Shown: positions 53,416-62,871 of the stretch, piece after piece
Layout: every line of letters starts with the position of its first letter
How positions within the stretch are numbered: position 1 is the stretch's first letter
Assembly: GCA_946902985.2 (NCBI GenBank)
Contig: OX336397.1
Location: 188,546,813 to 188,610,812, forward strand
Length of the DNA: 64,000 bases
DNA from: Meconema thalassinum
Lineage: Eukaryota; Arthropoda; Insecta; Orthoptera; Tettigoniidae
Direction of reading: 5' to 3'
Program-made: the position numbers and the translations under genes
Notes under the pieces: generated by a model
What the model saw: the letters and a program-made list of their open reading frames with translations, nothing else
Told to the model about the DNA's origin: nothing
Database searches by the model: none

Positions 53416-54225
53416 CAGTTATTTGGGGTTATTGCAACAAAACATATCGACGAGATATATTTATGCTTTGAACGACTTAGAAGTGACATCAAAAGCTGAA
53501 GCCTTGGGCACAGATTTTGGGAATACCTTGGATATAACGGTTCTACACTTAACGCTCTTGTTTGCTTTGATGCCCTTGGGTGGCTATAATTTGTACAATA
53601 AGCGTTGAGGATTCAGTTGCACAATATATTATGTACAGTGCCCCATGAAACCCTTTCCGACCAGAAAATACTCGTCTTGCATAAAACAGTGGTGAAGGAT
53701 ACGCCTTTAAACATGTATTTGACAATAAAGGAACTTCACGAAAAGCTTGTTTTGCCAGTGTGTGCTTCTCGACAAGATCTGTCCATGTACTTCTCTACTT
53801 GAAAATCGTACCCAAAAACCACCACTGGGAAAATTCAACGTGGGACATCATTTCATGTTCTCACAAGTTATGAACTGTAATCCTACAAAAATCTTGCATC
53901 AATGTGTGGCATAATGTTGATAACACCCAATATCCCAAACCCACCTATAGTTTATGATTGGTTGTTTGAGATCTATAATTGGATTTTCCATGTAGTAATT
54001 TCGAGTAAAGAGAAAGCTGTTTACGCTTTCTGTTTTGAGTTTAAGAAGAAATATATGGTTTGAGGACACAGTGGTGAAGTGTGAAGTAATGGATAATTCG
54101 GATATAACGGTTCTACACTTGATACTCTCGTTTGCTTTCAAAACTCAATCACATCCTTATCTCTGCGGCATGTCTATTTCTGCCAGGCTTATTTCCATCA
54201 AGCAATTTTTTATCAGAGTGTAAGG
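53416..54225. other. Spacer with a repeated 41-bp motif
   Basis: GGATATAACGGTTCTACACTT followed by a CTC(T)TGTTTGCTTT block occurs at 53530-53570 and again at 54100-54140 with about four differences. The sequences between the copies are otherwise unlike each other. A 65-codon frame (53605-53802) has no motif. No gene supported. Confidence 0.45.
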
Positions 54226-54720
54226 GGTATTCCTTGGAACCGAGACGTTCCAACGAAATGTAAAAGGGTACTGTATTCAACCTATTGCGAGCCTATACTA
54301 ACATATGCAGCTGGAATAAGGACTACTACAAAAAGAGAGGAACGTAGAATACAAGCAGTGGACATGACATTTCTAACAGGCATAGAGGGCAAGAACAAAA
54401 GAGATGAAGAAATAAGAAAAAGGACAGGAATCTTAAGGCTGCAGGACAGGACAGAAACAACAAAGTTAAAGTGGTATGGTCATGTGATGAGGATGAAAGA
54501 GGAGAAAGTATCAAAGAAATCTTTTTTCGAATAGATGACACGGCAGAGACCACGAGGAAGACCCCGAAAGAGATGGACGGATACAGTCTGGGAGTTCATA
54601 CAGAAGAGGGGAAGAAAGCCTGCAGATGTATTTAAAAAAGGAGAAGAGTCGTGGAAAGACAGGCAACGATGGAGGTCTTTAATTCACAACCCGACCCAGG
54701 AAACGGGAAATGGGAAATGA
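54226..54720 (+). pseudogene. LINE pol C-terminal relic
   Basis: The continuous frame reads RGIPWNRDVPTKCKRVLYST, YCEPILTYAAGIRTTTKREE, RRIQAVDMTFLTGIEG, KNKRDEEIRKRTGILRLQDR, LKWYGHVMRMKEEK, one stop after SFFE, then RQRPRGRPRKRWTDTVWEF and ESWKDRQRWRSLIHNPTQ, ending in TGA at 54718. The GHVMRM...GRPRKRW arrangement is typical of the extreme C-terminus of one LINE group. The rest of the element is absent. Only one nonsense codon was seen, so it is moderately recent. Confidence 0.85.
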
Positions 54721-55277
54721 AGATGATCATTTCCATCAACAGACTGACAGACGTTCCATAAATATTACCAGACAGTGATAATACTGAACGAGAATGGATA
54801 TTTTGTGTGACGCTAAAATTGAAAGTTAATACCAATATCTAGTTCAATGATGAGGCACAATGAGAGGCATATCTGACGTTGCAAACAAGTCTTATGCAAA
54901 TCCAAAACTTACAGCAATGCACACGTAAAGCGAAAGATCACGTATTTTGTATGTTGAACACTTACTCATTTAAGCGACTTCCCCTTCCACCACATTCTCG
55001 TTCCTGCATTTCTGTTTCCTGTGGATAAGATGGAATAATTTATTTCTGAGCTTATACTTTTACACAAATAACAAAACATATAATTGTACAGTACTGGTCA
55101 GCTAATGTGGAACTACTTTCGCACAGCCCATCCCATCCTGCTGTTAGAGATGAACATTATAACCTCCAACTCTGAACATATCTCCTTCAGAGACCAAGTG
55201 ACTCTTGAAGCGAAAGAAAATGCTGAGATCAGTGCCTTTATATAAGTAATAGCTGTAAGGATTGAGGAGATATGAAC
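54721..55277. other. Spacer, nothing recognised
   Basis: No gene or repeat supported. Confidence 0.4.
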
Positions 55278-55540
55278 ATTTATTTATTTATTTATTTATT
55301 TTAAACCTCTTAGCCATAAGACAATAAGAGGCTTAAGGATCTAACACGTTCTCGTATAATTAAGTAACAAGACCACCAATACTCGCATGAGCATAATTAT
55401 TGAGATTCCAAACATAAATCAATCTACATTTAGAATATTGTACAGGACTTTCTTTAACAAATCACTGCAATTTGTTGTACAAATATTTAAAAGAAGTTAG
55501 GGTAAATCAATTAAATCCCTGTAGGCTTAGTCTATGAGTA
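55278..55540 (-). mobile_element. Probable LINE 3' UTR fragment, reversed
   Basis: Starts on the plus strand with (TTTA)n, i.e. a TAAA-rich tail on the minus strand, followed by AACCTCTTAGCCATAAGACA. Tail plus non-coding sequence suggests the 3' end of a 5'-truncated LINE. No coding confirms it. Confidence 0.4.
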
Positions 55541-55555
55541 ATTTTCAGTAGTTCA

Positions 55556-55895
55556 GAATCTGTCTGATAACCGGTGTTAATTGTGATGGCTTTATTAGCG
55601 TGCGTCTTTTGTAATTCAGGTAAGGGCTGCAGCCAATTTATTTCAAATAGTTCCTACTTTTGCTACCAAATGCTACCGTCCCCGACACCTAGCTGCGAAC
55701 TTGGCTACTAGATGCCACAGCAACCAGTACCTGGCAACGAACGTCGGAACATAATAAAGCGTTTATCAAATCTAACTTAATAATTCAACTTCAAACAATT
55801 GTAGTTAGCGGAAGGTTCCTTAACTTACAATAAATCTATGACATTGGCCTGCCGGCATTTCTCAACCCTCCGAAGGAAGGCATACTGTAGAGTAT
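55556..55895 (-). mobile_element. SINE copy 3, reversed, head missing
   Basis: The minus strand reads CTACAGTATGCCTTCCTTCGGAGG, AATGTCATAGATTTA, AACCTTCCGCTAACTAC, CTAGGTGTCGGGGACGGTAG, CATTTGGTAGC, GGCTGCAGCCCTTACCTG and ends AAAGCCATCACAATTAACAC CGGTTATCAGACA. It matches copy 2 in the first half and copy 1 in the second half. This uninterrupted copy shows where the hAT and MITE entered copy 1. Confidence 0.8.
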
Positions 55896-56153
55896 GTAAC
55901 ATCAATACTGCTGCTTGTAACAACAAGAATTATGTCTGCTACCGGCTGTCAGAAGTGGAAGTATCGTATGGGACAGATAATATTTAATTCGCCATCCCTC
56001 CAACAATAAAGATTGTGCTTGCTGTTCAAAACACAACCAAAGAGCCAAACGCTTCCCTTTGTCATCAACACAATTGTCAACACACAATTCTTCATCCCGA
56101 AATGGTATTAGTAGATAAGGAGATGTCTTGTAAAGAGGCATGAAGATACTTAC

Positions 56154-56255
56154 CTCTTGCGGCCCTGAAGAGGGTGTTTCTGTTTTGACGCATGGACCGA
56201 TCTCCGGAATAGAAGATTCCTCAATTTTAATATCCATGTTATGGTCTGTATCGTC
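56154..56255 (-). CDS. Candidate host-gene coding exon with start codon
   Basis: A 102-bp exon (34 codons, phase 0 at both ends) on the minus strand. It is preceded by a good acceptor (pyrimidine-rich TCATTTCTTTTCAG) and followed by a near-perfect donor (CAAGAG|GTAAGTATC). It encodes DDTDHN then MDIKIEESSIPEIGPCVKTE and TPSSGPQE. The IKIEE / VKTE acidic style (alternating Lys and Glu around sumoylation-like sites) is typical of the N-terminal linker exon of insect C2H2 zinc-finger genes. The first Met may be the real start. No stop, no TE similarity. Possible partners downstream on the same strand are the finger exons at 20.3 and 16.9 kb; this link is inferred only. Confidence 0.55.
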
Positions 56256-56499
56256 CTGAAAAGAAATGACTTGGCTCAAAAATGTGTTCCCTTGCATAGA
56301 TGGAATTATATCTTTCAGATGACTTGTAGACTTGCACTGAAAGATTCAAGAAATAAAATAAAACCCTCAAGGTAATTCGACCTCCCATTCAACAGTTTGT
56401 GTGCAGTTTAAATCGAAATCAAAATGTAGGCCTAGCATATAGTCCCTAGAATTGAGTGGGCGTTGCAACATTGCAACATAGATGTAGTTACTAAGAGTT

Positions 56500-56880
56500 A
56501 CCATATAACGTTAATAAGGGTCCAGCGTGCCATCAATACTGTTAGCACAGCATGTGGAGTAGACTTCATCTACACTAGGGCCCAGGGTGCCAACAGACTG
56601 AACGTACATTACTAATAACTTAGCTACTGTTATCACAGCATGTGGTGTAGACTTTACCTACAATAGGCCCAGCGTGCCAACAGAATGAACCTGAATTACC
56701 AATAACTTAACTACTGTTAGCACAGCATGTGGTGTAGACTTCACTTACAATAGGGCCCAGCGTGCCAACAGAATGAACCTGAATTACCAATAACTTAGCT
56801 ACTGTTAGCACAGCATGTGGTGTAGACTTCACCTACAACAGGGCCTAGGGTGCCAAAAGGATGACTCTGTATTAACAATG
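56500..56880. repeat. 88-bp minisatellite
   Basis: About 4.3 units of 87-88 bp. GCACAGCATGTGG starts at 56545, 56633, 56720 and 56808, each followed by (T/A)GTAGACTTCA, CTACAATAGGGCCCAG, GTGCCAACAGAATGAAC and ATTACCAATAACTTAGC. Units are above 85% identical. It lies between the candidate coding exon and the possible first exon. Confidence 0.9.
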
Positions 56881-57053
56881 ATCACTTTTCGTGATATTTT
56901 CAATGTTTAGCACGGCCCATTTGTCGGTCAAATTTGTTTCTTGTTACCGAGATCCTCCAATGATAATAATTTCTTTGGAATTGTATTAATTGTTTAATCA
57001 ATATGCATAATCTTGTTATTAACCACCCATTTATAAGATATTAAGTTACTCAC

Positions 57054-57300
57054 CTAAATGTTTAGGGCTACCGCAACACATCACTGCATTACCTACACTG
57101 GGTTTCTCTGTTCCGTGCTCGCTGTTGCCTCCAGTTCGTGACGTAATTTTTCCTGGACAGCCAATTAGCAGCGGTGTTCCTGTCACCTGTGACTCGGCGG
57201 GTTCCCGGCCCTATATGACCTCGACTCATCTCATTGGTGAGGTCTATTCCAGTCCATTCTTCGCAAAGTCTGCTGCCTCCACCATACAGGCCATGCTGGG
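57054..57300 (-). promoter_or_regulatory. Possible non-coding first exon/promoter region
   Basis: The minus strand has a donor CATTTAG|GTGAGTAA at 57053/57054. The sequence upstream of it (57060-57300) is more GC-rich than its surroundings. With the exon at 56154-56255 downstream, this would fit a 5' UTR exon of the same gene. No TATA or initiator can be placed. Weak evidence. Confidence 0.3.
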
Positions 57301-57765
57301 CCTATAATACTTTGAGTATTCTTCGAAGAGCAGGTTTCTCTTCTCATGGCCACTCTGCGTCTACACTTCTGCCAAGATGTCAGAATCACCGCTCTGCAGA
57401 TATTCTGAGGCCACTACTCTTTAACCTTTGCTACAAACCACAGCAAGAAACATCGTACATACCATCAAGTGTGATTGGCAAAATTAACCGCAGAAATACT
57501 TCGCCTAAGCTTTAAGAAAAGGTATGTCAACAAGGACTAGCACGCACAGCTGTCTTGTTTACCAACAAGATCCTTCTGCTCAAAGTTCAAAGCAAAGTGA
57601 TTTCAACTTCAAGTGTTGAGCGGGTTGCCTATGGAGGTTGCGACTCATAACCACATCACTTCGTTTTCACCGCATTCCTTCTTATGAGGAAGGATCCTCT
57701 ACGAACATACTTTCAACAAATATACCAAAGCTAAGATTAAACGTTGTATTATTTATCTTTTAAAA
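57301..57765. other. Spacer, nothing recognised
   Basis: No gene or repeat supported. Confidence 0.4.
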
Positions 57766-60360
57766 GGGGACCAAGTACTCCCTATACGAACAACGTTAAT
57801 TTAGTAAAACTTGGGGGTGCTCATCTTCCAAAGTATTGCAGATAGAGCAGTGAAATTTGATATTGTTGTAACAGTTGCCTTTATCTCTGTGTTAAATGCA
57901 TTTTAAACAAAATTAGTTCATCCATTTTATTTTATATTTTACTTTTTTCAGGTAAGTAAAAAAAAACTAATTTTTTTCTTGCACATGAATTTTTTTATGA
58001 GCAAAGTATGAATTAGTTTATAATGAATTTGTGTTTAACATGGAGATCAGTGTTAGTTTCAAAAGTGGTATTAGTTTTACCCTTGTATCTTTCGTAGTTT
58101 CCAAGATGAGCACCCCACACCAAAAAAAAAAAGTTTCCAGATATTCAACTTCAAAGTTAAGGTAGAAAAGAACATGTACTTTTTGTGGTTTCAAACTTTC
58201 CAGCTCCATACTCAGGATCATCCATGTCTTCCTTCCTCCGTTTGGCTCCTCTCCTTTTCTTTCTTGCTTCTTTGGTCATCTGTTGTGCCTGTCGATCAGC
58301 ATTTTTCACACGCACGTCATCCATTTTCTGAAGCTGATGTATGGTGTTAAGGCCTGGTTCAATCCCTAGGTGGGCAAGCACTTGTGCTTTTCCAATGTTT
58401 CCCATGTTGAAGCACAGAACACTTTCCAGCACCCCAATTTTAAGGGTATCATACCCAACAAACACATTCTTGGGTATTATAGTCCATATAATTTTGTTAA
58501 ACGACTCATTCGGGTTCTGGGTTTTGCCATGTAAGCATTTTCTTAGCAGGTCTGGGTGAGCCAAATCCCGATATATGGGTTTTATGGCATGTAAAATAGG
58601 CTTAGGAAGGCCATTGTGCTTGTAGTTTGCCCTTTCAGAAGAATTATACTTACACCATGAATCTGTTGGGCAGAGTCCATGTAGAGGTTGATTGTCTGTC
58701 GAGAGCTTATGAAAAAATGTGCACCACACTGCTTTTCTCATCTTTTCCAAGTCATGCACATTTTCTCTTATGGCTTTACCTTAATACTCCTGCAGCTTGT
58801 CAATTGCACTACCAGATAATCTGTTTACTCCCCCAATACCTTTGCCATCGGCTAATTTCTTCCCCTTCCTGTCTTGAACCAATCGTCTTAGCCTGGACCC
58901 CATTCTTTTGTGAACATGCCCAATGCACTCTAACTTTTGTATGTTAATGTTTTCACCATAGGGATGACATGAAACAACCTTACTAAACCCCTTACTGTCA
59001 CCATCCCCCAAGTATTTTACATATTTCAAACCTCTACTTTGCTCTGATCTCTGAAACATGCGAACTGCCTCCATAGCACCACTTGTTCCTTGAAAATTTG
59101 CACCACATTTTTCATGACTGTTTCCACTCTTTTTACATACCATACAATATTTTGTAAGGCATTCAATATCTAGCACTTTCCCAGTGTCTACACTAGTTGC
59201 AGTTACAACTCCATTCAATGAAGTGTGACCTCGCTTCTGCCAGCTTCCATCTATAGCAACTGCTATTTCATTTGAACCACTGTTCTCTAGTATAGCTTCC
59301 TCTGCTGCGGACTTCATACAGACTTCTGCAACTTTCTCAAGTGACTGCAAAATAACTTTGTTTACAGAATGAAACTTAGTTGGAGGGGCTGGGGTATTTA
59401 ATAATGAACACAGTGTCCTACTGGCTGCACTGCCCTTCCCAATACACCTCATACCATACACAAACCTCAGGTTAATTTCATGACCTCTATCTGTCTGCTT
59501 GGATGAGCTAAATTGATACTCCCTTTCACAATTATCACATTTTGTACATATGACACTAGCAAGGCCCATTCGTTTGTCAGTGTCTTCATGCACAGATATG
59601 CAATCCACATGATTACAATACTTACACTCTACAAATTGTCTCAAAGCTTCAGACAGCAGTTCAATATCTACAAACTGAAAACCTGTGGTCACTTTATTTA
59701 CATCTGTATTACTGTTGCCAAATTTATTAAACATAGATCTTGAAGAAGAAATGTTCCTCCTTGGTGCACTTGTAGGACTATCTGTACAGTCAGTTAGAGT
59801 GGACCCACTGTTGCTTGTAGGCCTAACCTCACTTTCAATATTATTTCCTTCACTGTTTCTTACACTTCCACTACCTGCCCCACTACATTTATTACTCCTT
59901 AAAGATGTATTCTTGTTCTTATACTGATTTCCATGAGTTTTTCTTCGGCCAAATTTCTTAACATTACCCATTTTTCTCCGGCAAACAAGATAATATGGTT
60001 TGTATCAAAACAAATAACTCCCTGTGTTATGGATCAAAATATACCAACTTCCTGTGTAAAAACAAAAGAAGGTGACATAAAGACAGTAGGACCAACTTCA
60101 GCTACGTTAATTCCTCTTTAAAACGAGGGTAAGCACATCAATCTGACACAAAAAGTAACGGAATAGAAGTTGATAAAGTGAACTTCATATGAAAAAGGGG
60201 CGTCACCAAGGTTACAAGCATGCACTAATTGTTAAAAATGAGACATTTCCAGATGGATTTAGGATATGAAACTCTAGAATTACATTTATTAGACTTCTCT
60301 CAGCATGAAAGTGAAAAAAAAGAAAAATAAATTCATCCCATTTAAGGGTACTTGGTTCCC
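57766..60360 (-). mobile_element. Mutator-like DNA transposon, about 2.6 kb
   Basis: One long intronless transposase frame lies between short inverted ends: left GGGGACCAAGTACTCCC (57766) and, at the right end reversed, GGGAACCAAGTACCC (complement of 60346-60360). A target duplication could not be confirmed from the flanks (TTTTAAAA / TAGACATTTT), so the exact ends may be off by some bases. Confidence 0.75.
58157..59971 (-). pseudogene. Mutator-like transposase with one nonsense codon
   Basis: One frame runs about 604 codons from ATG 59971 to the stop at 58157, broken only by TAA at codon 397 (LQEY then stop then GKAIREN). Residues 1-100 are low-complexity and basic. Cys pairs at about 116-148 (CKYCNHVDC, CTKCDNC) suggest a zinc-binding domain. 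The catalytic core shows Asp in AVAIDGSWQKRGHTS (about 241), Asp in KYLGDGDSKGF (about 323/325), the C...H motif in LECIGHVHKRMGSRLRRL and the candidate Glu in TQNPNESFNKIIW (about 489). This pattern is that of the insect-widespread Mutator-like transposase family. The C-terminus is basic (KEARKKRRGAKRRKED). Cut-and-paste enzyme acting in the nucleus. The stop might be a single recent mutation or readthrough. Confidence 0.85.
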
Positions 60361-60918
60361 TAGACATTTTAATCACAATTTTAAATCCAAAGTGGATAAG
60401 TTCAAGGAACTCTTTCCTGAAGTGTTTCTCCTGGTTATTAATTATTTATTGTTGTTATTCATTCAAATTGTTGCCCCATGTTGAAATAAATGATATACAT
60501 ATCGTTACAGAATATGTTTGAGTGTGAAATCCATTCAGCCCTAATATTAATTCAGTCTAATGCTTCCCCACAATACTATACATTCCAAGCTAATGCTTCA
60601 TGCAGTTCTCCCTCTATGAGTTGGAGTTTTTAGGGCATGCTTCATCATACTTTTTGGTGCCTCACCCCTGGGACTGTCACAAGTTTCATAACTTGGATTT
60701 CACATTAAACATTAACAATTTTGTTTATTGTATTTCAACACTAATTCTGATTGTAAGTTTCAGCCTGAAGCGCGCATGGTCAGCAGGGGAGGAGAGAAAC
60801 GTAAGCAAAGCCGGTTTCTTCCGCATCAGACTAAACCTTACTATCTAGCAAGCTGTCAACCTCTGGGTTCCAGTACTCGAAGTCACAATATTGACGTGAG
60901 TAACAAACAACTTTTAAT
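60361..60918 (+). other. Probable 5' LTR/leader of the BEL/Pao element
   Basis: Non-coding. TGGGTTCCAGTACTCGAAGT at 60864 starts with TGG and contains a T-loop complement (ACTCGAA), so it may be the primer-binding site. The 5' LTR would then end just before it (CTGTCA near 60858). The 3' LTR is outside the window, so its limits cannot be confirmed. Confidence 0.4.
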
Positions 60919-61838
60919 ATGCCTAATCTTGATGAGAAACTCAGCAACGCCAGAGCCTCTTGTAAGGGTAAATGACACGGTTTCGTACTTTTTTAACGGA
61001 GCTTGAACCCCAAGAGCGTAATCATGACAAAATTTCGCACAGGTTTAAGAATTATGAACAAGCCTTTGAGAAATATGATGAGATACAATGCAGCATAGAA
61101 ACTCAGCACCCTGACCAGCAATGTGATAGGTTGGAAGTTGAAAAATTATACTAACAGGGATTTGCTGAAGCTAAACAGCTTATTAGGGGCTTAACTTTAA
61201 AAGAAAAACAAGAAGATCAAACTTCTGTAGCATCTTCTACATCTTCCTCACGCATCATATTACCCAAATTAGAAATACCCAAATTCACTGGCAAAGACAT
61301 AGAACGGGAGCCATTTTTTGAATTATTTAATTCTTTGGTACATGAGAATTCTTCTATCCCGGTAATTTAAAAATTTCACTACTTGCGTCTGGCAGTTCAA
61401 GGCAACGCACTTAACCTGATTCAAGCAATTTCTTTAACCAGTGACAATTATGAAGTCGCTCTGAATCTTCTTAAGGATAGATATGGGAACATTCGTTTAT
61501 CCATTCAACGCCATATACAAAACTTATTCGAGTTACCTAACGTGCAATCAGACAACGGCTTATCACTTCGTAAGTTGATTGACACTGCAGAATTACACGT
61601 CAGAGCATTGTCCAATTTAAACCAACCTGTAAATCACTGGGATTTATTTGTAGTTCACCTTATTTCTGTAAGATTAGATGCAAGTACATTAAAGGCTTGG
61701 GAAACAGAACTTTCCCAGCATTTGCAATGCACTTATGAGGCAATTATTAACATTTTGAAGGCTAATAAAAAACTAGTATTTCAGATTCAAAAGCCTTCTC
61801 AAAAGACAAGGTTAACAGTTCTATTCAAAGAATTTTAA
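60919..61838 (+). pseudogene. BEL/Pao Gag (DUF1759-type)
   Basis: Starts ATG at 60919 (MPNLDEKLSNARASCKGK) and shifts frame after 18 codons. It is then open in frame from 60972: EKYDEIQCSIE, a stop at 61152, KQLIRGLTLKEK, the diagnostic LPKLEIPKFTGK, a stop at 61368, KFHYLRLAVQGNALNLIQAI, NYEVALNLLKDRYGN and AWETELSQH. The PKLxIPxFxG...FHYLRxxxxGxA pattern is the hallmark of Pao-type gag. Two stops and a frameshift make it non-functional. Confidence 0.9.
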
Positions 61839-61849
61839 GATCACATGCT

Positions 61850-62302
61850 CTTCCTGTTGACGCTCGGTCAACAAACCAAATGCAAACGTGCGGTCTGTGT
61901 CAGCAATCGCATAATATATACAATTGTGATGAATTTAAATCTTTATCAGTAGATGAAAGACGAAAGTTAATTACGATTAAAAAACATTGTTTTAACTGTT
62001 TGTCAGGAACGCATATGTTTAACAATTGCCGTTCACAACGTTTATGCTTTCATTGTAAGGCTAGACATCACTCCCTTTTGCACAGACATGAAAAATCACG
62101 GTTATCAGGACCACGCAGTTCCAATACCAAGTCTAATTCTGAGACTTCTCAAAATAGTGCGCAGTCGTATGCTCAAAGTTCTACCTCGCTTGGCAAAATT
62201 CAGGTTTTATTATCTACCGTGCAGGTTCTATTGAAACCGCTTACGGAAAACGGATACCTATCAAGTGATTATCAGACAATGCCGCTACCAACAATTTTAT
62301 AA
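61850..62302 (+). pseudogene. BEL/Pao zinc-knuckle region
   Basis: In a new frame: CGLCQQSHNIYNCDEF, KKHCFNCLSGTHMFNNCR and RLCFHCKARHHSLLH, i.e. three consecutive CCHC/CCHH-type knuckles binding nucleic acid. A Ser-rich linker follows. The frame is lost at 62302, near where the protease active site (DTG-like) should lie; the stretch there reads QTMPLPTIL in this frame. Confidence 0.88.
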
Positions 62303-62871
62303 GGGAATCTTTGGTACAAAAGTTAGGTCTCCCAAAACATCGTACCTCAATAGAGCTTACAGGAATAAACTGCTCTAAATCTCAATCCTTAAGCTTTGCT
62401 AAAGTAGATCTGAAGGACTCTAATAAACTTGGTACGCAGTTGCAATTAGATTGTTTGATTATAAAGTCTATAGGCAACAACATTCCTGGCACTTCTTATC
62501 CTATTCAAAGTTGGAATATCCCGAATTTTGTCCAGCTCGCTGTCCCTCATTTCAACAGAGCTTCGCCCATAGAGCTTCTTTTCAGCTCAAGCGTGTTTTG
62601 GCAATGTCTTCATTCCAATAAAGTAAAAATTGCTCCTAATATTTTCTTCCGCGAAACTGATTTTGGTTGGATCGCTACTGGTCAAATACATCGTAATCCT
62701 ATTCAAACTGTATCAAATTGTTATTTTGTTGGGGCCGATTTAAGTCAAGAGCTGACTAAGTTCTGTGATCTTGAGAATGTTCAGGCTACTTCTTCCTCTT
62801 CTCTTCTAACGAAATTTGTGAAAAGTTATACAAGGAAACCACTGTTCGAACTGCTGAAGGCAGATTTATAG
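62303..62871 (+). pseudogene. BEL/Pao protease-linker region (DUF1758-like)
   Basis: Reads FIRESLVQKLGLPKHRTSIE, TGINCSKSQSL, VPHFNRASPIELLFSSSVFW and FRETDFGWIATGQI, the region between protease and RT in Pao elements (its FGWVxxG motif is near the end). After 62871 the sequence continues in another frame with TVRTAEGRFIVTLPRIPN and RALRALFAIENRFK, the conserved segment just before RT. Confidence 0.85.

Noticed and set aside
53605..53802. 65-codon plus-strand frame
   Set aside because: No similarity to known families that I can name; length is within chance for this composition.
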